Positions 1 to 9,324 are shown, numbered from the stretch's first letter. The stretch: DNA of 64,000 nt from Anabaenopsis elenkinii CCIBt3563 (GCF_015245355.1 NZ_CP063311.1:3739179-3803178), one strand, 5' to 3'. Numbers and translations are program-made. The notes: generated by a model from the sequence alone, not told the origin.

Positions 1-236
1 TGAGTGAACTCAATCCAGTCTTGCAGGTGGTCACTGCTTCCGTGGGTATCATCATGACCCTAATCAAAGCCTATCTGTTAGTCTTTCTCGCCATCTTATT
101 GCGTTGGACAGTACCCCGGGTGCGGATTGACCAGTTGCTAGATTTAGGATGGAAGTTTTTGTTACCACTGGCTTTAGTTAATCTTTTAGTCACTGCAGCA
201 CTAAAACTTGCCTTTCCCTTCGCATTTGGGGGATAA
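1..236 (+). CDS. ndhA: NADH dehydrogenase-like (NDH-1) subunit NdhA, C-terminal fragment
   Basis: The frame is open from the window edge (first full codon at base 3) and ends with TAA at 234-236, so only the last 77 or so residues are present. They contain a hydrophobic helix ([20 protein letters not shown]), the conserved [18 protein letters not shown] loop and a final membrane helix, as in subunit 1 (NuoH/NdhA) of complex I-like enzymes. NdhA is part of the membrane arm of the thylakoid NDH-1 complex, near the quinone site. The gene leads straight into ndhI, ndhG and ndhE, the usual cyanobacterial order, so it is the upstream gene of that operon. Confidence 0.93.
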   Translation, partial: SELNPVLQVVTASVGIIMTLIKAYLLVFLAILLRWTVPRVRIDQLLDLGWKFLLPLALVNLLVTAALKLAFPFAFGG

Positions 237-317
237 ACTAAGGCTAAGAGATTTTACTTAAAAATAAAATCTCAAGCCTGAATCGGTGAATTGAGTCATA
301 GGGAGAAAAAACTAAAC

Positions 318-911
318 ATGCTAAAGTTCCTCAAACAAGTTGGTGATTACGCCAAAGAAGCAGTACAAGCTGGACGTTACATTGGTCAAGGTTTAGCTGT
401 AACTTTCGACCATATGCAACGGCGACCAGTTACAGTACAGTACCCGTACGAGAAACTAATTCCTGGCGAAAGATTTCGCGGGCGGATTCACTTTGAGTTT
501 GATAAATGTATCGCCTGTGAAGTCTGTGTTAGGGTTTGTCCTATCAACCTACCTGTAGTAGATTGGGAATTTGAGAAAGCCAACAAAAAGAAAAAGCTCA
601 AACACTACAGCATTGACTTTGGAGTTTGTATCTTCTGTGGTAACTGTGTGGAATATTGCCCGACTAACTGTCTATCGATGACAGAAGAGTATGAGCTATC
701 CACTTATGATCGCCATGAATTAAACTATGACAACGTAGCCTTAGGTCGTCTGCCATATAAAGTCACAAATGACCCAATGGTGACGCCACTGCGCGAACTG
801 GCTTATTTACCCAAAGGTGTCATGGAACCTCACGACCTCCCTGCTGATGCTCCTCGTGCTGGTTCTCGTCCACAAGACCTGGTAGAGCAGACAGAAAAGA
901 CAAGTGGCTAG
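318..911 (+). CDS. ndhI: NDH-1 subunit I, 2x[4Fe-4S] ferredoxin-type
   Basis: This 197-residue protein carries two classic 4Fe-4S motifs, [12 protein letters not shown] and [12 protein letters not shown], which wire electrons through the peripheral arm of NDH-1 to plastoquinone. The ATG at 318 is chosen over the TTG at 291 because a GGGAG box lies about 10 bases before it and the product [15 protein letters not shown] starts like cyanobacterial NdhI. The acidic, proline-rich tail after the second cluster domain is normal for the family. It lies 80 bases after ndhA and about 150 before ndhG in the same orientation, consistent with one operon. Confidence 0.95.
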   Translation: MLKFLKQVGDYAKEAVQAGRYIGQGLAVTFDHMQRRPVTVQYPYEKLIPGERFRGRIHFEFDKCIACEVCVRVCPINLPVVDWEFEKANKKKKLKHYSIDFGVCIFCGNCVEYCPTNCLSMTEEYELSTYDRHELNYDNVALGRLPYKVTNDPMVTPLRELAYLPKGVMEPHDLPADAPRAGSRPQDLVEQTEKTSG

Positions 912-1064
912 GGCTGCTGGACGCAAGTCAAAAGTCAAATTCTAGTCTTTTGAACTGTGTGGAAAAATGTTTCTGTTTTTGCTGTACCGCACTAGTGGGT
1001 AATCAGTATTACCGATGACCACTTACAGTTACCATTTATTGGAAATCAAAAAGGACTGGAAAAA

Positions 1065-1679
1065 GTGAATTTAGCTGAAGGAGTACAGTTTGTTGCGTTA
1101 GGCATACTGGGTGTAATGATGATTGGAGCAGCCTTAGCTGTAGTGCTGTTCTCTAACGTTGTTTATTCTGCCTTTATGCTGGGGGGAGTGTTTATCAGCA
1201 TGGCGGGGATGTACCTCTTGCTCAATGCTGACTTTGTAGCAGCAGCACAGGTATTGGTTTATGTTGGGGCGGTCAACGTGCTAATTTTGTTTGCTATTAT
1301 GTTGGTGAACAAGCGCCAGGATTTTGCACCATTTCCCACTGCTGGGCTGCGCAAAGTAGTAACAGCCATAGTGAGTTTAGGATTATTTGGTCTGTTGAGT
1401 GCAATGGTACTGGGGACTGACTGGGCATACTCAACACCAGCGCCTGTGGCTACCGAGAGTTCTATAGTTTTGATTGGTGAGCATTTCTTTACTGACTTTT
1501 TATTACCTTTTGAACTAGCTTCCGTATTGTTGCTGATAGCTATGTTGGGAGCTATTATTTTGGCACGTCGCGAGTATTTGCCTGAAAAAACCACAGCTTC
1601 AGAGTTGCCACAAACACTTTTGACTTTGCCAGAGCGCCCTAGAGACCTGGTATCAGCAGGTAGTGAAATAAAAGAGTAA
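1065..1679 (+). CDS. ndhG: NDH-1 subunit 6 (NdhG)
   Basis: This 204-residue membrane protein has about five hydrophobic helices and the family signature AAAQVLVYVGAVNVLILFAIML, the kinked transmembrane helix 3 of NuoJ/NdhG-type subunits (the stretch is given here in two overlapping parts: AAAQVLVYVGAVNV and NVLILFAIML). It belongs to the proton-pumping membrane arm of NDH-1. The start is a GTG at 1065 preceded by a purine-rich AAGGACTGGAAAA segment; no better in-frame ATG exists before the first helix. The gene is between ndhI and ndhE, as expected. An overlapping minus-strand open frame at 1259-1762 is only a shadow. Confidence 0.94.
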   Translation: MNLAEGVQFVALGILGVMMIGAALAVVLFSNVVYSAFMLGGVFISMAGMYLLLNADFVAAAQVLVYVGAVNVLILFAIMLVNKRQDFAPFPTAGLRKVVTAIVSLGLFGLLSAMVLGTDWAYSTPAPVATESSIVLIGEHFFTDFLLPFELASVLLLIAMLGAIILARREYLPEKTTASELPQTLLTLPERPRDLVSAGSEIKE

Positions 1680-1720
1680 AATCGGCGATATGATTGGCCG
1701 CTAAAAGCCATATTGTTTAT

Positions 1721-1740
1721 GGCTATGCCACGCCAGCTAT
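1721..1740 (+). repeat. Dispersed repeat, GGCTA-GCCACGC-AGCTAT type
   Basis: This copy reads GGCTATGCCACGCCAGCTAT between ndhG and ndhE. Nearly the same 20-mer occurs at 16131, 49571 and 49687, degenerate copies lie at 12413 and 49993, and half-copies in reverse (GATAGCGTGGCGTTAGCC) lie at 14392 and 26493. Its ends are partly inverted, so it may be a small mobile or hairpin-forming unit. Confidence 0.75.
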
Positions 1741-1760
1741 GAGAAGGGACACTAAAATCC

Positions 1761-2066
1761 ATGGAACTGCAATACTTTTTATTACTAGCAGCAGCTTTGT
1801 TCTGTATCGGAATTTACGGCTTAATTACCAGTCGTAATGCGGTACGGGTGTTAATGTCAATTGAGTTACTGCTAAATGCTGTTAATCTGAATTTAATGGC
1901 ATTTTCTAACTTTCTGGATTCAACTTTAATTAAGGGTCAGGTATTCACTGTATTTGTGATTACTGTGGCAGCTGCTGAAGCAGCGGTGGGTTTAGCCATT
2001 GTGCTGGCCATTTATCGCAATCGTGATACCGTTGATATGGAGCAGTTTAATCTCCTCAAGTGGTAA
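1761..2066 (+). CDS. ndhE: NDH-1 subunit 4L (NdhE)
   Basis: The 101-residue product has three transmembrane helices and the NuoK/NdhE signature [20 protein letters not shown], including the conserved glutamate in helix 2 that takes part in proton translocation in this family. The length is standard. The ATG at 1761 follows GAGAAGGGAC, a good ribosome site. The 81-base gap from ndhG contains one copy of a short dispersed repeat (1721-1740). The downstream NAD kinase begins only 6 bases after the stop, so NADP supply and NDH-1 may be co-transcribed. Confidence 0.95.
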   Translation: MELQYFLLLAAALFCIGIYGLITSRNAVRVLMSIELLLNAVNLNLMAFSNFLDSTLIKGQVFTVFVITVAAAEAAVGLAIVLAIYRNRDTVDMEQFNLLKW

Positions 2067-2072
2067 TTTTGT

Positions 2073-2993
2073 GTGCAAATCAAGCAGGTAATCATTGCTT
2101 ATAAAGCCCGAGATTCTCAGAGTCAACGCTGGGCAGAACTGTGTGCTCAACAACTGGAAAATCGCCATTGTCACGTGTTGATGGGGCCTAGTGGGCCGAA
2201 AGATAACCCTTACCCGGTATTTTTGGCCTCTGCAACTCAACCAATTGATTTAGCTTTAGTACTGGGCGGTGATGGTACTGTTTTAACTGGTGCTAGACAT
2301 TTAGCACCAGCCGGTATACCGATTTTGGGCGTTAATGTTGGGGGTCATCTGGGCTTCTTAACTGAGTCGGTAGATGAGTTTGAAGATACAGAGAAACTTT
2401 GGGACCGACTGTTTGAGGATCGCTATGCTATCCAACGGCGGATGATGTTACAAGCAGCAGTGTATGAGGGTCATCGCACGAATTTGGAACCTGTGACTGA
2501 ACACTACTTCGCTTTAAACGAATTTTGTGTGAAACCTGCTTCCGCTGACCGCATGATTACCTCAATTCTGGAAATGGAAATTGATAGCGAGGTGGTCGAT
2601 CAATATGTGGGAGATGGTTTGATTGTTTCCACTCCCACAGGTTCTACCGGCTATACTGTTTCTGCCAATGGCCCAATTATTCACGATGGTATGGAGGCTC
2701 TCACAATAACTCCCATCTGTCCTATGAGTCTTTCTAGCCGCCCCCTAGTTTTACCCCCTGGTTCTGTGGTCAGCATCTGGCCTTTGGGAGACTATGAGCT
2801 GAGTACAAAACTGTGGATGGATGGGGTGTTATCTACCTCTATTTGGCCAGGACATCGGGTTGATGTGCGGATGGCAGATTGTCGGGCAAAGTTCATTATT
2901 TTGCGAGAAAACAATTCATACTATCAGACACTGCGAGAGAAGCTCCTTTGGGCGGGTACAAGGGTTCGCTATAGTAATAATCACCGTAATTAA
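2073..2993 (+). CDS. nadK: NAD kinase
   Basis: This enzyme phosphorylates NAD to NADP using ATP. The 306-residue sequence contains the diagnostic GGDGTVL motif near residue 65, followed by GVNVGGHLGFLTE, and the second conserved stretch DGLIVSTPTGSTGYTVSANG that binds the adenine and nicotinamide ribose. The start is the GTG at 2073 (MQIKQVIIAYKARDSQSQRW), six bases behind ndhE. Length and start fit cyanobacterial NadK. A strong factor-independent terminator at 3055-3081 ends the transcript. Confidence 0.93.
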   Translation: MQIKQVIIAYKARDSQSQRWAELCAQQLENRHCHVLMGPSGPKDNPYPVFLASATQPIDLALVLGGDGTVLTGARHLAPAGIPILGVNVGGHLGFLTESVDEFEDTEKLWDRLFEDRYAIQRRMMLQAAVYEGHRTNLEPVTEHYFALNEFCVKPASADRMITSILEMEIDSEVVDQYVGDGLIVSTPTGSTGYTVSANGPIIHDGMEALTITPICPMSLSSRPLVLPPGSVVSIWPLGDYELSTKLWMDGVLSTSIWPGHRVDVRMADCRAKFIILRENNSYYQTLREKLLWAGTRVRYSNNHRN

Positions 2994-3054
2994 TTATTCA
3001 GGTGTCTGCTGAGTGTTGTTGTTTCCCATTATCTGTAAACACAAAAACATGACA

Positions 3055-3081
3055 GCCCCCGGGTATCTTCGGGGGTTTTTC
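3055..3081 (+). terminator. Rho-independent terminator after nadK
   Basis: CCCCCG and CGGGGG pair around the loop GGTATCTT and are followed at once by TTTTT. It lies 60 bases after the nadK stop. The long reading frame of the next gene could be extended back across it (to 3013), but the terminator shows that region is untranslated and that the next gene begins further down. Confidence 0.9.
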
Positions 3082-3132
3082 AGTAGTTGTGGGTGTGGGA
3101 AGATTTTAAACGTCTTTATCGGAAACCTGCTT

Positions 3133-4749
3133 ATGGTGAACCTGACTCTTGTTGCGAGTTGGTTGCGGTTTTTAATTGTTTTTTTGTTGGCGATGGGTAT
3201 ATTATTCCGCTTTGTTCATCTCGAAGGCAAGGTTTACTCCCATGATGAAATTTATACATCTTTGCGCATTTCTGGCTATACCGTAGCTGAAGTTAAGCAG
3301 CAATTATTTAACGGTGGTGTAATTAGTCAGGGAAGTTTTGCTAGGTTCCAATTCCCTAATCTAGAAAGGGGCTTTAGTGACACAATTATGTCTTTGGTAA
3401 CAGAAGACCCACAACATCCGCCACTGTATTATTTAATTGCGAGATTATGGGTACAAACCTTTGGTAATTCCGTAACAGTAATTAGAAGTTTATCTGCTTT
3501 GATCAGCTTGTTAGTCTTTCCTTCTATTTACTGGCTTTGCCGTGAATTATTTAATGTGCAATTTTTAGTACCAGGTTTAGCGATCGCTTTGATGGCAATT
3601 TCCCCTATTCATGTGCTTTATGCTCAAGAAGCACAATCATATATTTTATGGTTAGTCACCATACTACTATGTAGTGCCTCACTATTGCGAGCAATGCGCC
3701 TGGAATCACAATCTCATGATGAATCAGTCAAATTCCAGGAAATGCCAGACCCTTTTGCTACCTGGGGGATTTATGTATTGAGCTTGGTAGTTAGTCTTTA
3801 TACAAGTTTATGGAGTGTTTTTTTAGCGCTTACCCAGGGGATTTATGTAATTACAATTAATAGATTTCAACTAACTGAAACAGTTAGGGCTTATTTACTA
3901 GCTTCATCTCTAGGTTTTTTAGCTTTTATGCCTTGGATGACGATTGTGGTAGCTAATTTGTTGGAATTTATTATATCAGCGGATGTCACAGAAAATGATA
4001 GATATATGCTTGATTGGCAGCCAATTTTATTTATACAGATAAGTCGAGTATTTTTCGATTTGAACATCGCATTAGAAAACCCTATACAATATTTAATCTC
4101 TCTAATTTTTATGTTTCTAGCAGCATATACACTTTATTTTATATGTCGCACAACTAATTATAAGACTTGGTTGTTTATGGTGACATTAATTATAGTTCCA
4201 TTCATACCACTAATGCTGCCGAATTTATTTCCTCGATCCCTATTTTATAATTCCATAATATATTTAGTACCTGTATATTTATCTATTCAAGTTTCTGTAG
4301 CCTATACTTTAGCTACGCAAATATATAGCGGAATTTCATCACGCAGGAGAATTTGGCAAGTAATTTTAGGCTTAATAATTGTGTTGGGGATGGTTTCTTG
4401 TAGAGTTCGCTATGAAGGAGAAACTTGGTGGAATAAGGGAATTAGTTATGGTAATCCAGAGGTTGCTGAGATTCTCAATGAGGCGCAAAAGCCACTTTTA
4501 ATTAGTAATTCTCAGGGAATTAATTATGTTACCGTATTTTCCTTGAGCTATCTTGTGACGCCCAAAGTGAGATTCCAATTAGTAAGGGGTGAGGATATTC
4601 CTAATATTCCTGATGGGTTTAAGGATATTTTCTTACTCAATCCCTCAGATACCTGGCGCAGAAAAATAGAAACCAGATATAAATCTACAGCTAATGTGGT
4701 TTATCGCAATAATTATCACTTGCTGTGGAAGTTAACTCATCTGCGGTAA
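3133..4749 (+). CDS. GT-C fold membrane glycosyltransferase (GT39/ArnT-like)
   Basis: The 538-residue product is almost entirely membrane-embedded, with roughly ten hydrophobic helices. After the first helix comes GKVYSHDEIYTS, with the acidic pair D38-E39 in the first periplasmic loop; this position holds the catalytic/metal-binding Asp in PMT, ArnT and related lipid-linked sugar transferases. HPPLYYLIARLW is another motif of these predicted dolichyl/undecaprenyl-phosphate sugar transferases. The frame is open from 3013, but the ATG at 3133 is preferred because a terminator lies upstream of it and the helix begins there. Donor and acceptor are unknown. The gene appears to stand alone between the nadK terminator and convergent genes. 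Confidence 0.72.
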   Translation: MVNLTLVASWLRFLIVFLLAMGILFRFVHLEGKVYSHDEIYTSLRISGYTVAEVKQQLFNGGVISQGSFARFQFPNLERGFSDTIMSLVTEDPQHPPLYYLIARLWVQTFGNSVTVIRSLSALISLLVFPSIYWLCRELFNVQFLVPGLAIALMAISPIHVLYAQEAQSYILWLVTILLCSASLLRAMRLESQSHDESVKFQEMPDPFATWGIYVLSLVVSLYTSLWSVFLALTQGIYVITINRFQLTETVRAYLLASSLGFLAFMPWMTIVVANLLEFIISADVTENDRYMLDWQPILFIQISRVFFDLNIALENPIQYLISLIFMFLAAYTLYFICRTTNYKTWLFMVTLIIVPFIPLMLPNLFPRSLFYNSIIYLVPVYLSIQVSVAYTLATQIYSGISSRRRIWQVILGLIIVLGMVSCRVRYEGETWWNKGISYGNPEVAEILNEAQKPLLISNSQGINYVTVFSLSYLVTPKVRFQLVRGEDIPNIPDGFKDIFLLNPSDTWRRKIETRYKSTANVVYRNNYHLLWKLTHLR

Positions 4750-4771
4750 CTATCTCAATTGAATTTAGACT

Positions 4772-7700
4772 TTAACCATTGACAGTTTCTAAAAGCCATT
4801 CTTTTAGTTTTTTAATATCATCAGGAGGCGCAGTATCAAGATTGAAAGCTGCTTCTATTAGCTCTAACTTGCGGTCAAACTGGTGGGAGATACCTGGGAA
4901 ATTAACCATTCTACCTTGACAAGGCAGATAAATCTTTGCTAGGGATAAAATGTCATTGACAATTCGTTCATGAAGTAGATATCCTGTAATATGCCAACCA
5001 ATACATTGACCCAGACAACCTAAAGCATCTAAAGCAATTTGAGGTTCACTAATTTGATGTTTCAGTTGCTCTAAAACAAATAATGCTACTTTTTCCACAT
5101 CATTGAGATTGGCTCGCCATTCCTGGGGTTGACCAGGGCTAATGATTCTGGCTAAAGCCCAGAAGGCTTTTTGGCGCACAGCTAAATGTTGATTGCCTTG
5201 GATAATTGAGCGTAGCCGCGTAATATTACGTACAGAAGGTTCAGCACAAAAACCAAATGAGTTAAGTAAATTAACGGAACGTGCTAGGTGTGAGATGACT
5301 GTAAACTCTTGGTAAATTAACTCGCTAAAATCTGACCATAGCATTTTACCCGGAACCAGGGAAATGGCCGTGTGTAATTCATGTATGTGGTTATATCTGG
5401 ATAAACCAGCTTGAAACTGGCGTAAAATCCAGTTGTGATACCTCTGTTCTAGTTCTCTGACTTGGAAGTCAGAACTATCAGCAGGCAAACTTTGCATAAT
5501 ATTAGATAAAGCCATCACGGCTACAATTTTTCTGGTTTGTTGTAAATCAGGTTTAACATTACTCTGTGTTTCCAACCACTGCAATAAACTGCGAATAATA
5601 GATAAACGATTTCTAGCCTGACAAGTCTGATTTTCTAAATTTTTCCTTTGGGCTTGAACACTAGCATTTGGCCAATTTTGAGCCAGGCTCAATGTCACCC
5701 TCCCCCAAGCTGAAAATTCTACCTCAATATCGGGATTAATTTCTTTACCTGGACGGGAACGATTAATTTTAGGAATTAAATCTGTGGCTGTGTTATTAAC
5801 TGTTTTTTGATTAACTGTTTTTTCAACATTGCTAATTGTCGGTATTATTCTTTGGGGGGAAACTTCTAAGCGGAAACGAGTATCTGGGCGATCGCGATGT
5901 ACGAGTGTCAGTAATAATCGCTCATCAAAGGTATATTCTACTTCCAGATTTAAATAATCTCCTGGTTGAATATCAGCAGCACGAATTTCATCGGTATTAA
6001 CGTAGCGAGTCCGTTGTAAAGTAGTATTTTGATTAATTTGGGAACCCATACCCACCCAAGCTTTAAAACCAATCAAACCGTCGTCTTCAAATGCTGGTAA
6101 ACGAAATCCCGCCAAGGTAGTGCGATAAGGATACTTTTGACCGTGAGCAACTAACAACTCTAATTTTGATTCTTGAGTATTACAATCTGTAACTTCTAGC
6201 CAAATATTTGTGGGGTTAATTCCTTCTGATTTACCCACAGTACCTGCTGCATAAAGTGCAGCACCACGAGCCACTGCCAAGTCTGGATCTCCCTCTGATA
6301 AAATGAGGATTCCAGGTAAAAGCTGTTCTAAGCGTTCCCGAATTAAAGGGAAATATGTCATCCCCCCATTAAGCAAAATGCCATTAATTTTAGGTAATTC
6401 CCCCAACTTCTCTTTAGCCTTGAGGAGGACATCAAGGACAGGTACGATAAAAGTGTCACGACGATCTACAAAGGGAGATTCATTAAAAGCGGTTTTCGGA
6501 TCTAACTTGTCTATTAATTCCGGTTTAATATCTGGACACAGTAACTCTTTTAAAGCTTCCTGCATTTGCCGATATCCCAAACTGTAGAAAATCGCAAAAC
6601 TAGAGCTAGAACTTACGTATTCAAACGGCATTCTAAACTCTTCCTTATCCAGGCTATCGGAATATCTACTACCCCAAACTTGCTTAAATTGTTCAGCATA
6701 AATCCTGAGTTCATACCACAATTTTTTCTGCTCAGGTGCTGATAACTTGCCTATTTTACTATAGTTAGTAAACAAATAATCAACTATTTTTTCATCAACT
6801 TGATCGCCTCCCACTCTGGTACGGGAACCAATAGAAATATCCTCAATAAAAAACTGGGCTATATCGCTATTCCAGTATACTTTGTGCAATGAAGTATCTA
6901 AAGTTCCCCCTCCTAAATCATAGACAAGAATATTTAAAGGACGACTGGTATCTAAATCAGCGCAAATCTCTCCATTTCGGAGTCTATATAAGAAATCATA
7001 TAAAGCAGCTTTTGGTTCTGGTAACAAAACAATGTTATTTTCTTCCCAACCTGCTAACTTAGCGGCTTTCCGGGTCGATTCAATAGCATCAGGTTCATAG
7101 GAAGCTGGGTGAGTGATGACTGCACCTGTCACATCTATATGTCTTTTGATTAATTCATGACGACAAAACTTTAAAACTTCTGCAGCGCCTTGTTCTGGTG
7201 TAATTTTACCAATACTAAGTTGATATTCAAAAGCTACACCATCTTGAAGAGTACCAATATCATGTTTCCAAGCCAGAATAGTTTGATCTCTAAAAGCATA
7301 ATATTGACTGCGAACATGGTCACCTATTTCCCCAGTATCTAATTGAGAATACCTGACAGCAGAAGGAATTAATTCTGTATGGCGTACAGCTTCATGTTCA
7401 TTTTTAACCGGAATAGTAATGGCGTTAGCTTTCCATTCCTGCTTTAGTGTTTGACTAGCTCTTGCTATGACTGTGTTAGTAGTGCCTAAATCTACACCTA
7501 AATATGTGGGGCGTAAAATTTTTTGGAGTAATTCAATATATGTGGCTGTTTCTCTGAGTTTATTTCCCAGTTGATTATTACCAATAGCTACTGTTCTAAC
7601 TTGTTTACTGGTTAAATCAGAAAATAATTTGGCATAATCATTATCATTGCTGACAACAGCAATGATATTAATTTGCTCCTGGGAATTGTTAATCAACTCC

Positions 7701-7939
7701 TCGGATGTGCGGAAAATTAAATTATCAACTTCTTGGGGAACAGATGTCAATCCGGGTGTTAATTCAAAGCGATATCCTAAATTACGTAGCTGACTACCAT
7801 AAGCAGAGAGGACTGCTGGAGTGTTGGAAAATGCACGACGTACTTTTATAGAACCATACTTGGTACAAATAGATTCAATTTCCCCAAGTTCAGGTTTAAT
7901 GTTGTCTAAGTCTAATAAGATTGCAATATTTTCTGCCAT
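4772..7939 (-). CDS. NYN (PIN-like) ribonuclease-Hsp70 ATPase fusion protein
   Basis: Residues 1-142 form a NYN/LabA-type nuclease domain: ILLDLDNI (D10, D12, N13), VDNLIFRTSEEL (D72) and SNDNDYAKLF (D99, D101) supply the acidic metal-binding set. From residue 146 a full Hsp70 nucleotide-binding domain follows: phosphate-1 YLGVDLGTTNTVIA, phosphate-2 VYDLGGGTLD (339-348), GGDQVDE (378-384), adenosine motif LLNGGMTYFP (522-531) and DPDLAVARGAALYA (551-564). A beta-rich, substrate-domain-like region spans about 585-700, and a helical, HEAT-like tail runs to residue 1055. All nucleotide-binding signatures look intact. AGGAT precedes the ATG. The gene lies 30 bases behind a GrpE-like gene. I infer a chaperone-controlled RNase; the biological role is unknown. 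Confidence 0.85.
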   Translation of the reverse strand: MAENIAILLDLDNIKPELGEIESICTKYGSIKVRRAFSNTPAVLSAYGSQLRNLGYRFELTPGLTSVPQEVDNLIFRTSEELINNSQEQINIIAVVSNDNDYAKLFSDLTSKQVRTVAIGNNQLGNKLRETATYIELLQKILRPTYLGVDLGTTNTVIARASQTLKQEWKANAITIPVKNEHEAVRHTELIPSAVRYSQLDTGEIGDHVRSQYYAFRDQTILAWKHDIGTLQDGVAFEYQLSIGKITPEQGAAEVLKFCRHELIKRHIDVTGAVITHPASYEPDAIESTRKAAKLAGWEENNIVLLPEPKAALYDFLYRLRNGEICADLDTSRPLNILVYDLGGGTLDTSLHKVYWNSDIAQFFIEDISIGSRTRVGGDQVDEKIVDYLFTNYSKIGKLSAPEQKKLWYELRIYAEQFKQVWGSRYSDSLDKEEFRMPFEYVSSSSSFAIFYSLGYRQMQEALKELLCPDIKPELIDKLDPKTAFNESPFVDRRDTFIVPVLDVLLKAKEKLGELPKINGILLNGGMTYFPLIRERLEQLLPGILILSEGDPDLAVARGAALYAAGTVGKSEGINPTNIWLEVTDCNTQESKLELLVAHGQKYPYRTTLAGFRLPAFEDDGLIGFKAWVGMGSQINQNTTLQRTRYVNTDEIRAADIQPGDYLNLEVEYTFDERLLLTLVHRDRPDTRFRLEVSPQRIIPTISNVEKTVNQKTVNNTATDLIPKINRSRPGKEINPDIEVEFSAWGRVTLSLAQNWPNASVQAQRKNLENQTCQARNRLSIIRSLLQWLETQSNVKPDLQQTRKIVAVMALSNIMQSLPADSSDFQVRELEQRYHNWILRQFQAGLSRYNHIHELHTAISLVPGKMLWSDFSELIYQEFTVISHLARSVNLLNSFGFCAEPSVRNITRLRSIIQGNQHLAVRQKAFWALARIISPGQPQEWRANLNDVEKVALFVLEQLKHQISEPQIALDALGCLGQCIGWHITGYLLHERIVNDILSLAKIYLPCQGRMVNFPGISHQFDRKLELIEAAFNLDTAPPDDIKKLKEWLLETVNG

Positions 7940-7969
7940 GGTTTTTTATCCTGTTTTTATAAAAATCTT

Positions 7970-9187
7970 TTAATTATTGGTGGAATTATCAGTTAATTCT
8001 TGTACTTTTGCCGGTGTAATTATGTTGTCGTTAACCTTCCATCCTTTCTGAATACACTGTACTCGTTTAATTTCTGTGTAATTTGTAAAAGGCGTTCCCC
8101 CTACATAAGCATATTTTGCTAAGTCAACTTGAGATATGGTGAAACTATCTTTGAGGGACTTGGGGTAAGTTTCTATTCCTAGTTTTTGGAATATTGTCAT
8201 TAAATTACGCAAGACAATAAATATGGCCAGAGCATCATCAGAGGAAATTTGAGCTTCTCCACTTGCTTCAATTTGAGGTTGTATTAAACTGATAATTTTC
8301 TGTATTTGATCTAAAGCCGGTTGGGAACCATTTTGTAGTTCTTGAGCAATTTGGGTCACAATTTCTTGATGTCCTTGCTCACGCAGTTGCTCCAACTCTC
8401 CAGTCAGTTCTAACTTTTCAGCTTCTAAAATACTGATTTGAGTTTTTAATTGTCTTTCAATCTCTCCGAGACCTGAAACAAGATTTTTAGCTGTTTCGTC
8501 TTTAATTGCAGTGCGCGTAACTTTAAAATGTTTCATCAAGGCCATGCCAAAATCCGTGAGGATTTCATGAGAACCAGATGCAATTATGCCTTGAAAGACC
8601 TGAGAAGCTGCAAAGAATTTTTTAGCATCTTCTGGAACATATGCTTCTAGTTGAGACAGAACTAAATAGGTTTTAGAACGGTGTTTCTGAAAGTAATTTA
8701 TGGCATCACATAGCTGGGTAATTCTGATAATATCTCTATTGTCGGTGTCTATAAATCCATATTCTGCGTTATTAATCAAACCCTGGATAGCTGCTTGAGA
8801 TTCTTGATAAACTTCCCGTGGTGTCAGTTTTTCCCGGTTAGATAGATGATAGTAAAAGTCGTCAATCAGCTTGTTGGAAGATGGAGGAATTCTATTGAGG
8901 ATGTGTCTCCAAGATTCTCGATGATATTCATTGAAGGTTTCAACAGCGGTTTGCAATATATTTCCACGTTTTTTCTCCTCCTCTGTACTGGGTGGAATGT
9001 ATTGACTGTAGCAATTTTCCACAAATAATAAAAATTGTCCCCAAGGATTTTTTTGGATAATTTCTAGATCAAATTTATCTTTTAAGGATGATTTAGTGTT
9101 TTGAGACTTTTTGGGTTGTTCAGGTGATGGGCGAATAACAGCATAATTTTTCTTTTTGGGTTTTGGTGTGTGAGTTTTGTGATCCAT
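7970..9187 (-). CDS. GrpE-like nucleotide-exchange factor with extended N-terminus
   Basis: The 405-residue protein begins with a basic, disordered segment, then about 180 residues of helical sequence of unknown family, a coiled coil (about 230-275, ERQLKTQISILEAEKLELTG), and a C-terminal part matching the layout of GrpE. That part has helices ending in LMTIFQKLGIETYP and a small beta domain with TEIKRVQCIQKGWKVNDNI then ITPAKVQEL, which corresponds to the GrpE pattern V.EVLQKGY.L.DRVLRPA.V. GrpE releases ADP from Hsp70. It is the first gene of a two-gene operon with the NYN-Hsp70 fusion, so a dedicated partnership is likely. The GrpE assignment rests on motif order only; it is much longer than a housekeeping GrpE (about 200-250 residues). 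Confidence 0.65.
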   Translation of the reverse strand: MDHKTHTPKPKKKNYAVIRPSPEQPKKSQNTKSSLKDKFDLEIIQKNPWGQFLLFVENCYSQYIPPSTEEEKKRGNILQTAVETFNEYHRESWRHILNRIPPSSNKLIDDFYYHLSNREKLTPREVYQESQAAIQGLINNAEYGFIDTDNRDIIRITQLCDAINYFQKHRSKTYLVLSQLEAYVPEDAKKFFAASQVFQGIIASGSHEILTDFGMALMKHFKVTRTAIKDETAKNLVSGLGEIERQLKTQISILEAEKLELTGELEQLREQGHQEIVTQIAQELQNGSQPALDQIQKIISLIQPQIEASGEAQISSDDALAIFIVLRNLMTIFQKLGIETYPKSLKDSFTISQVDLAKYAYVGGTPFTNYTEIKRVQCIQKGWKVNDNIITPAKVQELTDNSTNN

Positions 9188-9264
9188 ATGTTCGACTAAT
9201 TATGTAGTAGGCAGTAATGTTGCATCAGAATGTAGAAGCATACACTTAACAATAAAAAAATATG

Positions 9265-9324
9265 CACTGTCATCTATCTCAAGATAGATATTCAAAGACT
9301 CGTGATTAACAACTCAGTGATTAT
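9265..9324 (+). repeat. 60-base direct repeat, copy 1
   Basis: The unit starts CACTGTCATCTATCTCAAG and ends AACTCAGTGATTAT. Inside is the inverted pair ATCTATCT/AGATAGAT. The second copy is at 9728-9788 with a handful of changes. The conserved CACTG and CAGTG ends are themselves inverted, so each unit could fold into a stem. Confidence 0.8.

Noticed and set aside
1259..1762. 167-codon open frame on the minus strand over ndhG
   Set aside because: It is fully overlapped by ndhG, which has strong family motifs; the reverse frame has no recognisable protein.
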